From Timema cristinae (taxonomy: Eukaryota; Arthropoda; Insecta; Phasmatodea; Timematidae), in contig JBCFYV010011172.1 in assembly GCA_039000515.1 (NCBI GenBank), positions 70,071,941 through 70,135,940 of the forward strand: a DNA stretch of 64,000 nt. The letters are read 5' to 3'. A model generated the notes under the pieces. The model saw only the letters and a list, made by a program, of their open reading frames with translations, made no database searches and was not told the DNA's origin. Shown here piece by piece: positions 34,720 through 47,517 of this stretch; within the stretch, counting starts at the first letter, position 1, and each line of letters begins with the position of its first letter. Position numbers and translations under genes: made by a program.

Positions 34720-37700
34720 TTTGATAGATACAGTATTTAATAGTTCGAGATTAATGGGACCAAGACCATCTCAAGTTATCAATAACTCGAATTACATGAA
34801 ATATTAGAATTAAATGAAAATACATGCTTTTAATAATTAAAAGTACTTAATATATTATAAAATCACATAATACAAAAACCATATTCCTTAGTGTATAGAC
34901 ATAATAATATTTACGTTTCATCTTCCCTGAAAAGTGGCGAGCTTCCCTAGCATTGCTCCAGTAGGGTGTAGCTTATAAGACAGGGCCAGAGAGTATTTTG
35001 TATCCTTTCAGGATAAACAGAGAGTAAGTATTATTAGAATTTGAATTAAGCTAACAAGTATTTACTGTTTAGTTCTTGCAAACGTTGTTTTGCCGCGTAA
35101 ACATGCATCACTTACTCTACGTAAATTTGTGCGTAAGGTATAGTTCAGTACTATCAACTAACAAGACTAGAACTACTGAGATCGGAACTACCGAGATTCT
35201 TGCGTTTTATCGGTAGGCCTACCTATAAAGTAACACTAATAATTTAGTAAAGGTATATCGATGTTGACCGAATAAAATAGATTTATATTTTTATAAAAGG
35301 TTTTTCCTACCAAAATTATAATGTAGTTGGAAATAGTTTTCAAAATAGTGACGTGTTAATAATTAGGTTCTATGTGATATTTTTATATAAAATTATGATA
35401 CAAATTACTTCTCAACTCGCTCGAATATTACAACTATTTCAGTATATTAAACTAAAGTCCTATTATATTAATTTTTAAATGTGTATGAATGGTATTACTT
35501 CCGTCTAAATTGGGTCTACATTTATTAGTCTTTATTTTCATTGTGGTTGGTTTCCATTGTGGCTCGTTACGTTCGTTCGCTCATAAATAAGAACCAGGTG
35601 TAGCCACACATTTATTAATCTTGCGAATTGCATTGGCGATTAACCTTTATAATCAACTGTATAAACATTTTTTAAGGATATAATTTACATTAGATTTAAA
35701 ATTGTTTTGAAACCCTTGTAGAAAGTGCGACCGACGTAGTAAGTAATATAATTAGAGAGTTAAAGATGAAAGTCGGCTAGCGCTCGTAACGGTAAGAGCC
35801 GGTGCTGTGAAAGGGGAACAAAAGTGGCGAGGAGGTAGTTGAGTCAGTGATTAATCCGGTGGATAGCTCCCTTCTCCACGCAAAGCATTAAGTGGCAGAT
35901 GAACGCTTCAACTACGCATCCTTCACGCTTAATTGGGTCTGACAGCACGGATTTCAAAAGAATAATTCCATTTTAGGAAATGTTGGACTAGCTTTGCTCA
36001 AGCAGGTTTTCTTTTGCTCCTACCTTATTAAACAAAATGTATCCATTAACAATCTCGGGTTGACCAACTAGTATACTTAGTATGAACAAAGGTTTATGTC
36101 CTAATGTAGCTACGGTCTAATTTTCATAAGAAGGGCCCTATCTGGCATCTAGACAGTGTACTAAGTTTATACTTTTTTTTATTAGTACACTCTATTAATT
36201 TTACTAACAATATTGTATTTAAGCACGTAATATAGGGGCAAGGGTAAGGTTATAGTTTTAGAATAAATGTACCAGCGTTAGCGTAGAGAGCTTGGGAAAG
36301 CAAAATGATGAGACATATGTGGATACCTCTTCCCTTCTTTTACCAGTCTATCTGGCTGAGAGTCAAATCTTGACCCCTGCTCTCCTCAATCAAGTCTTCT
36401 GCGAGCCTGACGCTTTGGATAGTATGAAAACCAACGTAGGTTATTATGCTTGTTAGACCCGGGCATATTTTAGGTCACCAGACGCTATTAGCAACTAACG
36501 TAATTTCACGTGCTACCTACCATCTGTCATTTATAATTTAGAAATAGTCTCCACACAATGAATGATGGACATAATTTCAGTTAAATTGTGTTTTAAACGT
36601 GTATGGAGTCGTGCTACCATGTGAAAGTTGGCAGTACTTAAAGGTTATTGCACTACCCTCTGGAAATTAACTGTTGCTTGAGAACTGATTATGCAACAGA
36701 CGGGAAGATAACACTGGCATTAGTTGACTTTCTACAGACTAACTGCCCCCATCACTTAAGTGTCTGCTATCATCAACAAACATGACAACTCTAACCTCAC
36801 TTTCCTCTCTATGGCGAGATAGCTAAGCGCGTTAAAAAAAAACCATTCCATTCAGATGACTTTGAGCGTTTGTTGACCTTCGATTGTTGGATAAATAAAC
36901 ATTCCACAAATTACTATGTTTATATATATGTTACCGAGATGTGACTCAAAGTCTTCAGTTGGAGTGTTCGATGCTTAAACCGGACCCCTTATCATTTCAG
37001 TGCTTGTAACATGATCTTGACACCAGATAAGCCGCTTTTATTTTAGAATTAAGAATCATATAATACTCATTGTGATAAAAAAGTGTTTAATTTTAAATAA
37101 ACCTATTCTATTACAGAATGTTAAATATGTTATCTACTTAGAGATGATTGAGCCAATCAAACATTTTTTTTCCCTCGTCAACACTGAGAACCTTTTCATC
37201 CAATGTATTATAATTATATTGACACTAGCCCCATGAAGTCCGATAGGTGTGAGTTGTATTGACGAGCGCACCTCCAGGGTAACTAGGTGAGAGTTAGCCC
37301 ACTGAACTTGCCTGCCGCATCCCCACTTTCTCGAGACGTGTGCCACATAGAGCAGACATATGTGCGTCACACGTCCGGAGCACTTTCTTCCAAACAAAGA
37401 CAAGGTGACAATGACTCACAAACCGACATACACGCATGGGAAAACTATCATGAGTATAAGTATTATTACTTACACGTCACTAATACTTACTGTGGAGAAG
37501 ACATTCACGATTAAATATTTTATCAGCAACGTGCCATAAGTCTTTCTCTGAAAGATTGTATTAATAAATTAGCTAGCCCAGGATATTTATAAACATGTAA
37601 CCTTACACTAACCTTTAATTTCAGTTTACAACTTACTAGTAATCAATGCTTGAGTTTAGCATAACTTAGATTTTAGCATATATTATTTAAACCACTTGAC

Positions 37701-38600
37701 TCATTTAATTAATATTATTAATCTATCAACAACTCTCCTTACCACCTCCTCATATAAGATAGAATAATGGGATGAGATGTATTTTATATCAACCTCCTAC
37801 CTTATCCCCTCTCTCACACATATAGAAGAAGGAACTGTAGACTGTAAATTAACCCCGTCACAAATTAATGTTTCAGACACAAATATTAAGTATATTACGG
37901 TCTTATATTTAATGAGATATAAAAATGAAATACTGAAAATAAATACTTTTTTTTAGTGATTGGAGCAGTTATCTACCTTTTTCATAAAAGTTTCAAGATA
38001 ATTCAAACAATTATTTATTAGTTAGTATAGTAACTGGTCAAAGAGCTAACACAACTTATTGTTTTAATTTTTAAGTAATTCTGCTAAATATTTTGCTTTT
38101 GTTAATTTGGTGAAACGAACTATGTCTTCAATAAGATTTACTCTTTTATGAATTTGTGTTGTAAAATAAGTATTAAAAATTAGAGTTTTGGGTTTGTTAT
38201 CGTTGATTGTAAGCACAATCATGTACTAAGTTTCAATATTCTCAAATATTTCCAATTGTCTTTTATGTTACCGATAATATTTTATAAACTTGATAATAAT
38301 TGTTAAAATGTAATCCCACTAATTACCTCTTCAGAAACGGGTTTTATTGTTAAAAATGCATTTTATGACACTACTGTTAATCTCTTAATCTGGTTACACA
38401 ATTAAAAAACTTTATCTTAGAGACTGATATAAAGCTTTTACTTCTACGAACTTGGTATCTACACAATACTTTTCAATTACTTTACAAAATGGTTAAGCCT
38501 GTGAAAATCAACGACCAAGAAAATAGAATGATGGCGTATTTTTTTTACTAAGTTAAATAATTGACGGCTATGACTTGATTAACTACTAACTACATATATA
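34720..38600. other. intergenic, nothing firmly recognised
   Basis: AT-rich sequence with only short frames. A tRNA-D-arm-like TGGCGAGATAGCTAAGCGC occurs at 36812 without the rest of a tRNA or SINE. Confidence 0.4.
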
Positions 38601-38602
38601 TT

Positions 38603-38850
38603 TTACTACCCCGTCTTACTTCTGGTTCGAGCTATACGCTTATGTAGGGCCTACTAATTACGCCAATGGTTTAAGGAACTAGGAAAGCTACATTTAAGAC
38701 AGTGTACCCACATTTTCATGGAGGAAGATTGGAAAACTCTTTTTTTTAATATCTTCAGTACATCTGACCGAGATTCGAACTTCAATCTCCAAATCATCGG
38801 CAGTCTAGTCTACTGCAAGAGTAGCGCCTTAGACCATGTGGCCACCAAAA
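38603..38850 (-). mobile_element. SINE family B copy
   Basis: On the - strand it reads GGTGGCCACATGGTCTAAGG, GCGCTACTCTTGCAGTAGAC, a B-box-like GTTCGAATCTCGG, and ends in the shared tail (GTAAGACGGGG). Head resembles tRNA-Leu/Ser. Confidence 0.82.
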
Positions 38851-40570
38851 CGTGTTAACTATTTAAAAGTTTTGTCTACAATATTCTGCTCTACAGCTAT
38901 TTAATTAGTTACATAGTCTTTTTCCAATATTACATATTACAATTACATGAAAATATGGCAGACGACTTTATATCTTGTAGCTCTAGAATATCATAAACGA
39001 CCACAAGAAAATACTTATTAATATCGCCAAGTTGAAACTTTAAATTATCTAATAAGCTTAAAGTTAATTAGGTTACTCTCTTTGAGTGAAGGTAGTAACT
39101 GACGGTTATCGGTTTATTACAAACATTGGCTGAAAGTGACTAATGTAAACTTATTCAGAAATAATTATTTATATAGTACTGTATTACTAAGAAAATAATA
39201 ATTATTTCCAATTAGGTTGACGTTCAGCAAATGTTTGTAATAGAGGACCTTCTGTCAACTGTGTCAAGTTCTCTATAACCGACTCCTGAGCTAGGTGGGT
39301 AGGACTACAAGTGATACAGTTATGTATAGAGCGTAGTATCATGAGGTATCTCCCGGCGCTAAAGCCCTATATCCTGGAACACAACACATGTGGGGGCTGG
39401 AGGTGAACTCCGAACTCACACCCTTCATGTTCTACTTGAACACAACCTAATGATGGCCACAAACAATAAATCGGTGGTGCTGTGCTTAAGGTGAGAGTGT
39501 AGGAGACAAGAGTTAAGATGATGTTTCAGCAGTTATTTATTATAGCAACACTTTTTTTTTGTCAAAAGGAATCAAATAATTATTCAGCATAAACATAAAT
39601 TTAATTTTCTTAACATGGCGATATAAACAGTTATTGAGTATCTATCATGAACATATTAGCATTTTATGAGAAACTTTTTAGATGAAGAGAAAAAGTTGTC
39701 ACTAAATGCTAGGGCACCCTTGGGAGATATTAAAGAACTGTTGATATTACCATGTGAAGAAAACCACGTGGAGAAACCCTATGAAGAAACTTATTTCTCG
39801 CGTTCTGTACACTACTCTCTTACCTTAACAGATGGAATATATGTGTGGTTAGCACTCCTAGCTATGATCTTGAAGCGCACATTTTGACCCTTGTTCATAT
39901 AATTTTACTGTTACTCAAGATTACAACCGGGTAAAATAAAAAGTAGTGGGTGGAAATGAACTGTAGAGCCGATCTCGGATACTAACATGTTTTTCACATA
40001 TTCTTAGAGTTTAAATTTATATTAGATTATTCTTCGCCAAAATAGAATAGTTTCAAAATTAATAGATATTCTAAAATGAATTCTGAACCTGAAAATCAAA
40101 TTCATTATTTTTGATTAAGCGAGCATCAAAAATAGTTGAGCTAATACGACGTGAGCTAGTTCAAGCATCGAAATCTTCCCCAAATATTTGGAATACTATA
40201 CCAACACTATAGCTTATCTGTGTGTATGTGTGCAACTTTAATAACTTGCTCACATATAAGCACAGATTTTTTTATATGTGACAACTTTACTAATGGAATT
40301 GTCATTTCGATACCGATGAAGTATGCTAGGACCACCAATCTTGATCAATAGAAATGTCTCAATAGTTTCGGATCTGGTAATTTTTGGCTACATTAACTAA
40401 ATATTTGTATAAGAATCTTGCCTATGGGTGAAAAATATGTATTTTAAATCCATTAATGACTAATTTTTACAAACATTTTGTACATATTTTTATAAACGGT
40501 ATTGAATTTTTTTTATCTTTGACCAGTGTAATAGTTTTAGAGTACAAACTAAATTTAACTCAAAGTATTT
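38851..40570. other. intergenic with a diverged half-MITE
   Basis: At 39670-39775 a segment with AGAGAAAAAGTT...CTGTTGATATTA resembles the right arm of the TTAA element at 40928-41292 at roughly 70% identity. The 73-residue frame at 39666 is a product of it. The rest holds nothing recognised. Confidence 0.5.
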
Positions 40571-40576
40571 CATTCT

Positions 40577-40880
40577 TAAAAAAATTAAAAATGGCACCTT
40601 GACACGGGAATCGAATATGAGACTTTTGAGTTAGTACGCCAATGCTCTAACCACTGAGCTACCCAGAAGTCGTCCTTTGCCTAGGGTCATTCTTCACTTT
40701 TATTTTAAGGCAGTCTCTGTCATGGACGTGCAGAAATCGTCAGCTACTTATGACTGATCAATTAAGATCACGCGCTATCACATAGCGCAGCCACCTTCGA
40801 CTTGAGAAGGTTTTATGCTGCCAATAGCACAGTGACGATTTTTGATTCCGTGTCTAGGAGTCAGTTTTCAATTTAAATAA
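40577..40880. mobile_element. foldback element with tRNA-like end, right arm deleted
   Basis: The left arm read on the - strand has GGTAGCTCAGTGGTTAGAGC (tRNA A-box region) and TTCGATTCCCGTGTC (B-box region). Only the outermost 35 bp or so of the right arm remain (GATTCCGTGTCTAGGAG). The centre matches the element at 47518-47877 (shared GGGTCATTC, then GGACGTG and a GCTGTTATGCT-like block). Confidence 0.7.
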
Positions 40881-40927
40881 TATTATAAATACCCGTAATT
40901 AACAAAAATAATAGCTTGTTTATTTAA

Positions 40928-41292
40928 GGTGCGGCAGAAGGGAGCTCAATTATTTTTACAAATTTTATAGAATATACATTTTTTGGCGAAAATAGATAAA
41001 AATATTTCACCAGTAGCAACATAGAGTCTAGTTTTCTGCACATGAAAATATCAACAAATTTTTAATATCTGTCAAGGGTTTACTGGAATTTTGTCAAAAC
41101 TTTTTAAATTAAGAGAAAAAGTTTTGACAAAATTCCAAGACACTCTTGACAGATATTCAAGATCTGTTGATATTAGAATGTACAGAAAACTAAACTCTAT
41201 GTTGCTACTGGAGAAATATTAGATATATTTTGACCAAAAAAATGTAATGCTATAAAAACTGTAAAATTACTCGCACTCCCTTCTGCCGCACC
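40928..41292. mobile_element. palindromic MITE flanked by TTAA
   Basis: It begins GGTGCGGCAGAAGGGAG and ends CTCCCTTCTGCCGCACC, and the inverted match continues with mismatches over both arms of about 175 bp to a short centre near 41105. TTAA lies on both sides (40924-40927, 41293-41296), the target duplication of piggyBac-type transposition. No coding capacity. Confidence 0.92.
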
Positions 41293-41296
41293 TTAA

Positions 41297-42235
41297 ACCA
41301 TCATCAAAGTATTTTGTACGCCAAGCTCACAAAGTTTTAAAATTGAGGCACGACTAGATAAAACTATGTGCATAGTAATGGTAAAATATATTTCTATGAA
41401 TCCAAAGATGATTTAAGTTGGATGAAAATGATTATTTTTCAAAATGTTATTAGTCTTTAGCAAAAACCCAGTAGGGATGGAGGCGTTTTTTTAAATCTTG
41501 TAATTCTTGAATCCCTTGATTACTTAAAGATAATCAAAATTAGAGGACTCAAAAAAATTCAGATTTAGTATTTTCTAATTACTTTTAGCTTAGCACTACA
41601 GTACTGTTGAACAAACCTAACAACCAGACCCCAGACCATTAATTTGCAACTTAATGTGATCAAAATCGAAATTAAACACTTATTATGTTTTTTAGGATTT
41701 GGATAAGGATTCAAGATTCTAGATCCATAGGTGGTAAATATTCGGATTTGAGAAAAAGTGGATTCAACCCATATCTATTAGGTCCTATAAAGTTTAATAA
41801 CAGACCCCACCCCCAGGCTAACTACAACTTTATAATTCTTAATGTAAAGATCAAAGTAATTGAAAATCGTTTTATAAGTATAGATCCACGGTGATACACA
41901 AAGGAAATGTAATAACTTTAAAGTTGTAAATCCCACTCTCAGACCACTCGATCTGATAACATTGATGAATTTCACTTTCAAAAGTTCTAAACAATGCTAC
42001 AATATTTTTCTTCAACTTTTCTAACTCACGATAAAAGTAGACTACATGGTTAAAAAGTTGTGACTGACTATCAAAGAAAGCTTTAAACAATGAGCTATAG
42101 AATCTGTGCGCCATAGTTGATCTAGAACATTTCAGAATTTAAATGCTTTATTGTCAACAAGGGAAAAGTGTCAGTTGCAGTCGACGTAAAGTAACAATAG
42201 TATTCAGTGGACTTCTCAGACAAAACAATGGGAGA
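41297..42235. other. intergenic, nothing firmly recognised
   Basis: An 80-residue frame on the - strand (41872-42114) contains a charged helix but shows no recognised family, and overlaps an equally long + frame. Treated as unsupported. Confidence 0.4.
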
Positions 42236-42239
42236 TGCA

Positions 42240-43705
42240 CACATCTTATGACCTAAGCGAGTTGAATGACCGCATCTCCCAGTACAGACTACAGTATTCG
42301 TCATATGACGTCAGCGAGGTGAATTACACCACCTCCCAACACTAGACAACAATGTTCACCATGTGACGTTAGCGAGGTGAATTACACCGCCTCCCAACAC
42401 TAGACAACAGTGTTCGCCATGTGACGTCGGCGATGTGAACTACACCACCTCCCAACACTAGACTACAGTGCTAGGCATATGACGTCAAAGAGGTGATGGC
42501 AATGCTTTCAAACACTAGACTACAATGACCGTCATATGACGTCAGATACATGATGGCAATGCTTCCCAACACTAGACTACAATGACCGTCATATGACGTC
42601 AGATACATGATGGCAATGCTTCCCAACACTAGACTACAATGACCGTCATATGACGTCAGATACATGATGGCAACGCTTCCCAACACTAGACTACAATGAC
42701 CGTCATATGACGTCAGATACATGATGGCAATGCTTCCCAACACTAGACTACAATGACCGTCATATGACGTCAGATACATGATGGCAATGCTTCCAAACAC
42801 TAGACTACAATGACCGTCATATGACGTCAGATACATGATGGCAATGCTTCCCAACACTAGACTACAATGACCGTCATATGACGTCAGATACATGATGGCA
42901 ATGCTTCCCAACACTAGACTACAATGACCGTCATATGACGTCAGATACATGATGGCAATGCTTTCAACACTAGACTACAATGACCGTCATATGACGTCAG
43001 ATACATGATGGCAATGCTTCCCAACACTAGACTACAATGACCGTCATATGACGTCAGATACATGATGGCAATGCTTCCCAACACTAGACTACAATGACCG
43101 TCATATGACGTCAGATACATGATGGCAATGCTTCCCAACACTAGACTACAATGACCGTCATATGACGTCAGATACATGATGGCAACGCTTCCCAACACTA
43201 GACTACAATGACCGTCATATGACGTCAGATACATGATGGCAATGCTTCCCACCACTAGACTACAATGACCGTCATATGACGTCAGATACATGATGGCAAT
43301 GCTTCCCAACACTAGACTACAATGACCGTCATATGACGTCAGATACATGATGGCAATGCTTCCCAACACTAGACTACAATGACCGTCATATGACGTCAGA
43401 TACATGATGGCAATGCTTCCCAACACTAGACTACAATGACCGTCATATGACGTCAGATACATGATGGCAATGCTTTCAAACACTAGACTACAATGACCAT
43501 CATATGACGTCAAAGACATGATGGCAATGCTTTCAAACACTAGACTACAATGACCGTCATATGACGTCAAAGACATGATGGCAATGCTTTCAAACACTAG
43601 ACTACAATGACCGTCATATGACGTCAGATACATGATGGCAATGCTTTCAAACACTAGATTGTCATATGGCATCAGTAAGGTGAATTACAGTGCTTCCCAA
43701 CACTA
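42240..43705. repeat. 57-bp satellite array, about 25 copies, each with a CRE-type palindrome
   Basis: Core unit: TGATGGCAATGCTTCCC, AACACTAGACTACAATGACC and GTCATATGACGTCAGATACA. TGACGTCA is the eight-base CREB/ATF consensus palindrome. The edge units (42240-42475 and 43660-43705) carry a different variant with AGGTGAATTACA. The period of 57 keeps a - strand frame open as a 19-residue repeat (MYLTSYDGHCSLVLGSIAI). A one-base loss at 42963 splits it into 159- and 243-residue frames. Confidence 0.97.
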
Positions 43706-43707
43706 GA

Positions 43708-43962
43708 AGATTTTTTTTAGTAGCGCGTTTTACTACCCGTCGGTTTATACGCTTATGTATTAATTACGTTGATGGATTTAGGGACTAGGAAGCTTATATT
43801 TGTGGAGTATACCCACATTTGCATGGAGGAAGGGTGGAAAAATATAGTGGAAAAAACACCCTCAGTAAATCTGACTGAAATTTGAACCTCGATCTTTCCG
43901 TGATTGGCAGTCTAGTCTACTGCAAGAGTAGCGCCTTAGATCATGCAGCTATTGAAGCGGGT
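43708..43962 (-). mobile_element. SINE family B copy
   Basis: The same layout as 38603-38850: shared tail (TATAAACCGACGGGTAGTAA), body, then GCGCTACTCTTGCAGTAGAC and a worn tRNA-like head. It abuts the end of the 57-bp array. Confidence 0.8.
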
Positions 43963-44169
43963 AGTAGACTAGTTAAATTGTGGAAAAGTTCTTAGTTGAA
44001 AACATATTTTATATCGGTTAGAATACGAGTAGATGCTAATAATACATTCTTGTAACATTATTTGCATAGTAATTTATTACAATAATTAAATACTTTGAAA
44101 TATTTTATTCATATATAACCAACCTAATGAGTGAACATTTCTCTCATTATTTCAAGTTGGTGAGTGTTG

Positions 44170-44173
<4 letters not shown>

Positions 44174-44207
<34 letters not shown>

Positions 44208-44485
44208 GTTATTAGCACCGCGTCTTACTACCCGTTCGGGTTATACGCACTTACGCTAATGTGTAATGGTAGGGTGATTGTGAGATGAAATGAAGGACCT
44301 ACAGTTTAACGTGGAATCCGAACCACGATGGTGGCCTGGCATTCCCACCATTCACAAGATATCTTGTCAGAGGTGAAGGAAGGGTTTGGAAATCAGATAA
44401 ATCTGTGCCGGGACCGAGGATTGAACCCCGGCCGCCCGCACAGAAGTCTGACACCTTACCCCTAGACCGCCAGGTCACCTACAGC
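44174..44485 (-). mobile_element. SINE family A copy, full length
   Basis: The best-preserved head of the family: GACCTGGCGGTCTAGGGG (A box) and GGGTTCAATCCTCGG (B box), body, the hairpin tail, and a TAA run of about 45 bases. GTTGGTAT is repeated at 44166-44173 and 44486-44493. Confidence 0.93.
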
Positions 44486-44499
44486 GTTGGTATCCAATT

Positions 44500-46725
44500 T
44501 GATTTTAAAAAAAGATGATTTTTTTTTGTTATAGTCATACTTTTAGTAAGGTGTGATGCAATTTTGAATTTAAGAAAGATATAATTTTAATATAAGTATG
44601 TAATCATTGTCGGATGTAATAAATTAAGTAGAACAAAAAAAATATTAATATTTCTTATCTGTATGGTAGCTAAGCCCTTTTCCTTATATTGAAGGTTGAC
44701 TACCTTGTCAACTAAAAGAATATATATATAAGGAAGCGCGTGCGGACACACACACACGCATTATATGTGCATTTACATATATAAAGAAGCACTTGCATTG
44801 TTATTATATAAATATATAGATACAAATTCAAATAAATATATACTTTTATTAATAAATAATAATTAAAATATATTAATATATATATATTAATATATATATT
44901 AATATATATATATATATATATTCTATTTAAGGAAATGCGTGTGCTACCTTACGCATGATTTCTTCGAAATATTTACCCCTAGAAATTTTAAATTTTAGAT
45001 AGAGGGTTATATGAGGATCACCATATACAACTAGAAATATTTAGAAATGGGAAATTTAAAAATGGGTTTCAGAGAATTGTGGTCTAAACATAGAAAAAAC
45101 CTTTTAGGGGTGGTAGTAAATTTAGATTTGGCAGGTATAAGAACAACTTCAAATAGCTAAATAAATTATCAAATTGAAAATGTCTAAGTGCAGGTTTGTG
45201 AATTGGGAGAGGGGTGGGATTTTAATTGTTATATTTTGAAGTCAAACTGGTACCTAATAGAGTTGATGATGATGATGATGATGATGATGATTTAGACAGT
45301 TTGGTAAAGGGAGTATGAGGACATATTGGGCAATCCATCGGTGGTATGTAATCGTAAAATGGTTAAGAACCCCTGGCATAGAGATAATATTAAAATGACT
45401 AGAAGAAATATTTAATGCTAGAATACGTACACAATATTATATATATACCAATGGGAAACAAATATTGCTTGAATATAAAAATTATTATATATAATTGGGA
45501 TACATAAGTCTTATTATTATAAATCACAAGGAGACATATAGATGGCTTTATATGACTATTTATTATAAATATCACTTGTGGACATATTATATTGTTTGAC
45601 GGTGCATATTTTAGAAATATAACTTAAAGAAATGTTGAATGCTGTGAAATGTATTTTTGATATTTCACTTGATATATATTAGCGGTAGACATACTTCTCT
45701 TGGAGAAGTATAAATAACAAATTTCAATGGTAAATATTTAGATTAATTGGAGACGTATAGTTCAACCATAAACTATTCACCCCATTATAAGCCCTAAATG
45801 CTCTATTTTAAAATTTAATATTTGGTTTATTGAAGTGTTGACTGAAATGTGGTAGTTTACTTAGTCAAAATAATATTTATGAGCCGTTTAATTAATTACC
45901 GCAAACGATTTTAGATTATTTTGCTCCTACAATCACTAGTTTATTTAGGCTTATAGTTGGGGCGAATAATTTACTAACCATTTGGCGATATTAAATATAT
46001 CACTGCAAAAACTGTTTGTTTGTTAAATCATAAATATAAGCAAAAATAATTTAGGTTTGTTCCTGCCCTTCCTAGACATTAATTTAATTTAAATATTTAT
46101 CATTCTTATCTCTGCTCTGGATATATTTTCCAAATTTTTATTATTACTATATGTGAAATTGACTAATTAAATTGTTTAGAAACTTGTTAAAAATTCATTT
46201 CTGGTTAAGTTTCAAAAATAAGGCAGCCCACTACATCCTAAACATCTGTCCCTTTAAAACTGACCCATTATTAAAAGCTTCAACCAATAAATTTGAATAC
46301 ACAAAATATTAAATTGTTTTTACTGACAATTCTAAAATGACAACGAATGCAAACATTCATTGATATTTAGTTTTCATTTCATAAACGAAGAAAAAAAAGT
46401 TTTAAAAACGGGATTATATTTTCGGAAACATTTTTTTAAACATATAGATTTCTGTCAACGCAATGCTCTTTTTAATAAACAGTATTTGTTAAAATATTCT
46501 TTAAAAACCCAATACCTGGAGCGGCTATTATATCCATAACTGTATTTTCATGGTCGGCTGAAATATTGAATTGACTCACTCGCTCTGTAGCGCACCCATT
46601 TAGGACCGGTAGAAGTGAGATGGAAACATAACAGTAATACTGCAGCCAGCTTTGTAGGTCAAACAATAAAAAAACCTATGACGAATATAAGCAATCTATG
46701 CTAGTCGTTTCAAGGTACACAATAT
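44500..46725. other. intergenic with simple repeats and decayed elements
   Basis: AT dinucleotide runs at 44870-44925 and a GAT run at 45262-45290. A copy of the 49.7-50.7 kb degenerate repeat lies at 45060-45230. A hAT-type terminal motif on the - strand (CAGGGGTTCTTAACC) ends at 45375; the other end was not found. No gene. Confidence 0.5.
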
Positions 46726-46729
46726 GAGG

Positions 46730-47080
46730 GTAACTTTTAAGGAATGGCACAAGTATTCGGCGGGAGAAACGATGCTAAATACCAGCGGGGAAATACAGTC
46801 TGTGGGGCTCAAACCCCGGCTGAGTCAGGTGTACTAGCAACCAACTAATATTGAGAGTAAGGAAGTGTAATTAGTCCTTTGTGTTGTCATGAAAAACTAC
46901 TGTTAGGTTCGGACGTTAATGATGTCACAGCTGACTCCTGGGAGAGATTGGTTGGTAGAATACTATAAACTAAGATCAGGTTCCTGAGTTTGATACCTGG
47001 TGAGAGACAATACTTAAAGTCTGGGTTTATTTTCACACTCAGTGGTACATTATTGAAACTTGATTTTATGTTTGTTCTCC
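46730..47080. mobile_element. possible third tRNA-ended foldback element
   Basis: A - strand tRNA-like block (TTAGTTGGTTGCTAG, then GGGGTTTGAGCCCC) at 46795-46852 and a + strand one (GATTGGTTGGTAGAATAC, then CTGAGTTTGATACCTGG) at 46940-46995 lie with their 5' ends facing each other. Outer flanks match weakly in inverted orientation. Diverged, so uncertain. Confidence 0.4.
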
Positions 47081-47084
47081 AATA

Positions 47085-47515
47085 TATTTGGGACTTTAAC
47101 ATTTAATGGATAAAAACCAACAGAATATTTCCTTTCACGAAAGCAGTAAATATATAATGTTCACTTTTAGTTCTAGTTCTATTATTTTCAATTTCGATTA
47201 TCAGTCCCTATATTTTGACATATTTCTCTGGCATTCAGGCTGTGCAGGGTTGAACATGGCTAATATCGGTTCATGTCATTCTTTGTGAGATTTTAGCAAT
47301 TTACATTGGTATACACATAAACCTGAGTCGCCCATGGGACAAGCGATAGAAAAACTTCTCCATTCTTGTAATCAAAGTTCTATCTAATGTCTTAAAGCAT
47401 TGCTTTAAGGTGGATAATATATAGTCCCTGAGCTTTGTAGGTTTAATGAATATCAACAGACAGGTTGCAAATTATTGTAATTACGGTGCCGTCCCCATGG
47501 AGGGGACCACATTTC
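47085..47515. other. intergenic, nothing recognised
   Basis: No element or coding support was seen. Confidence 0.45.
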
Positions 47516-47517
47516 AG

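Noticed and set aside
36812..36840. tRNA D-arm-like TGGCGAGATAGCTAAGCGC
   Set aside because: No B box or fold follows, so neither a tRNA gene nor a SINE can be supported.
41872..42114. 80-residue - strand frame as a small gene
   Set aside because: No recognised family, competing frames overlap it, and no promoter or splice context was seen.
45375..45390. Complete second hAT element near 45 kb
   Set aside because: One terminal motif (CAGGGGTTCTTAACC on the - strand) is clear, but no matching end or duplication was found.
46472..46666. Possible second exon (hydrophobic LAAVLLLCF segment in the other - frame) for the orphan promoter near 48 kb
   Set aside because: It has a passable acceptor (CTACAAAG), but no ATG is available in it or in the first exon and a stop follows after about 34 codons.
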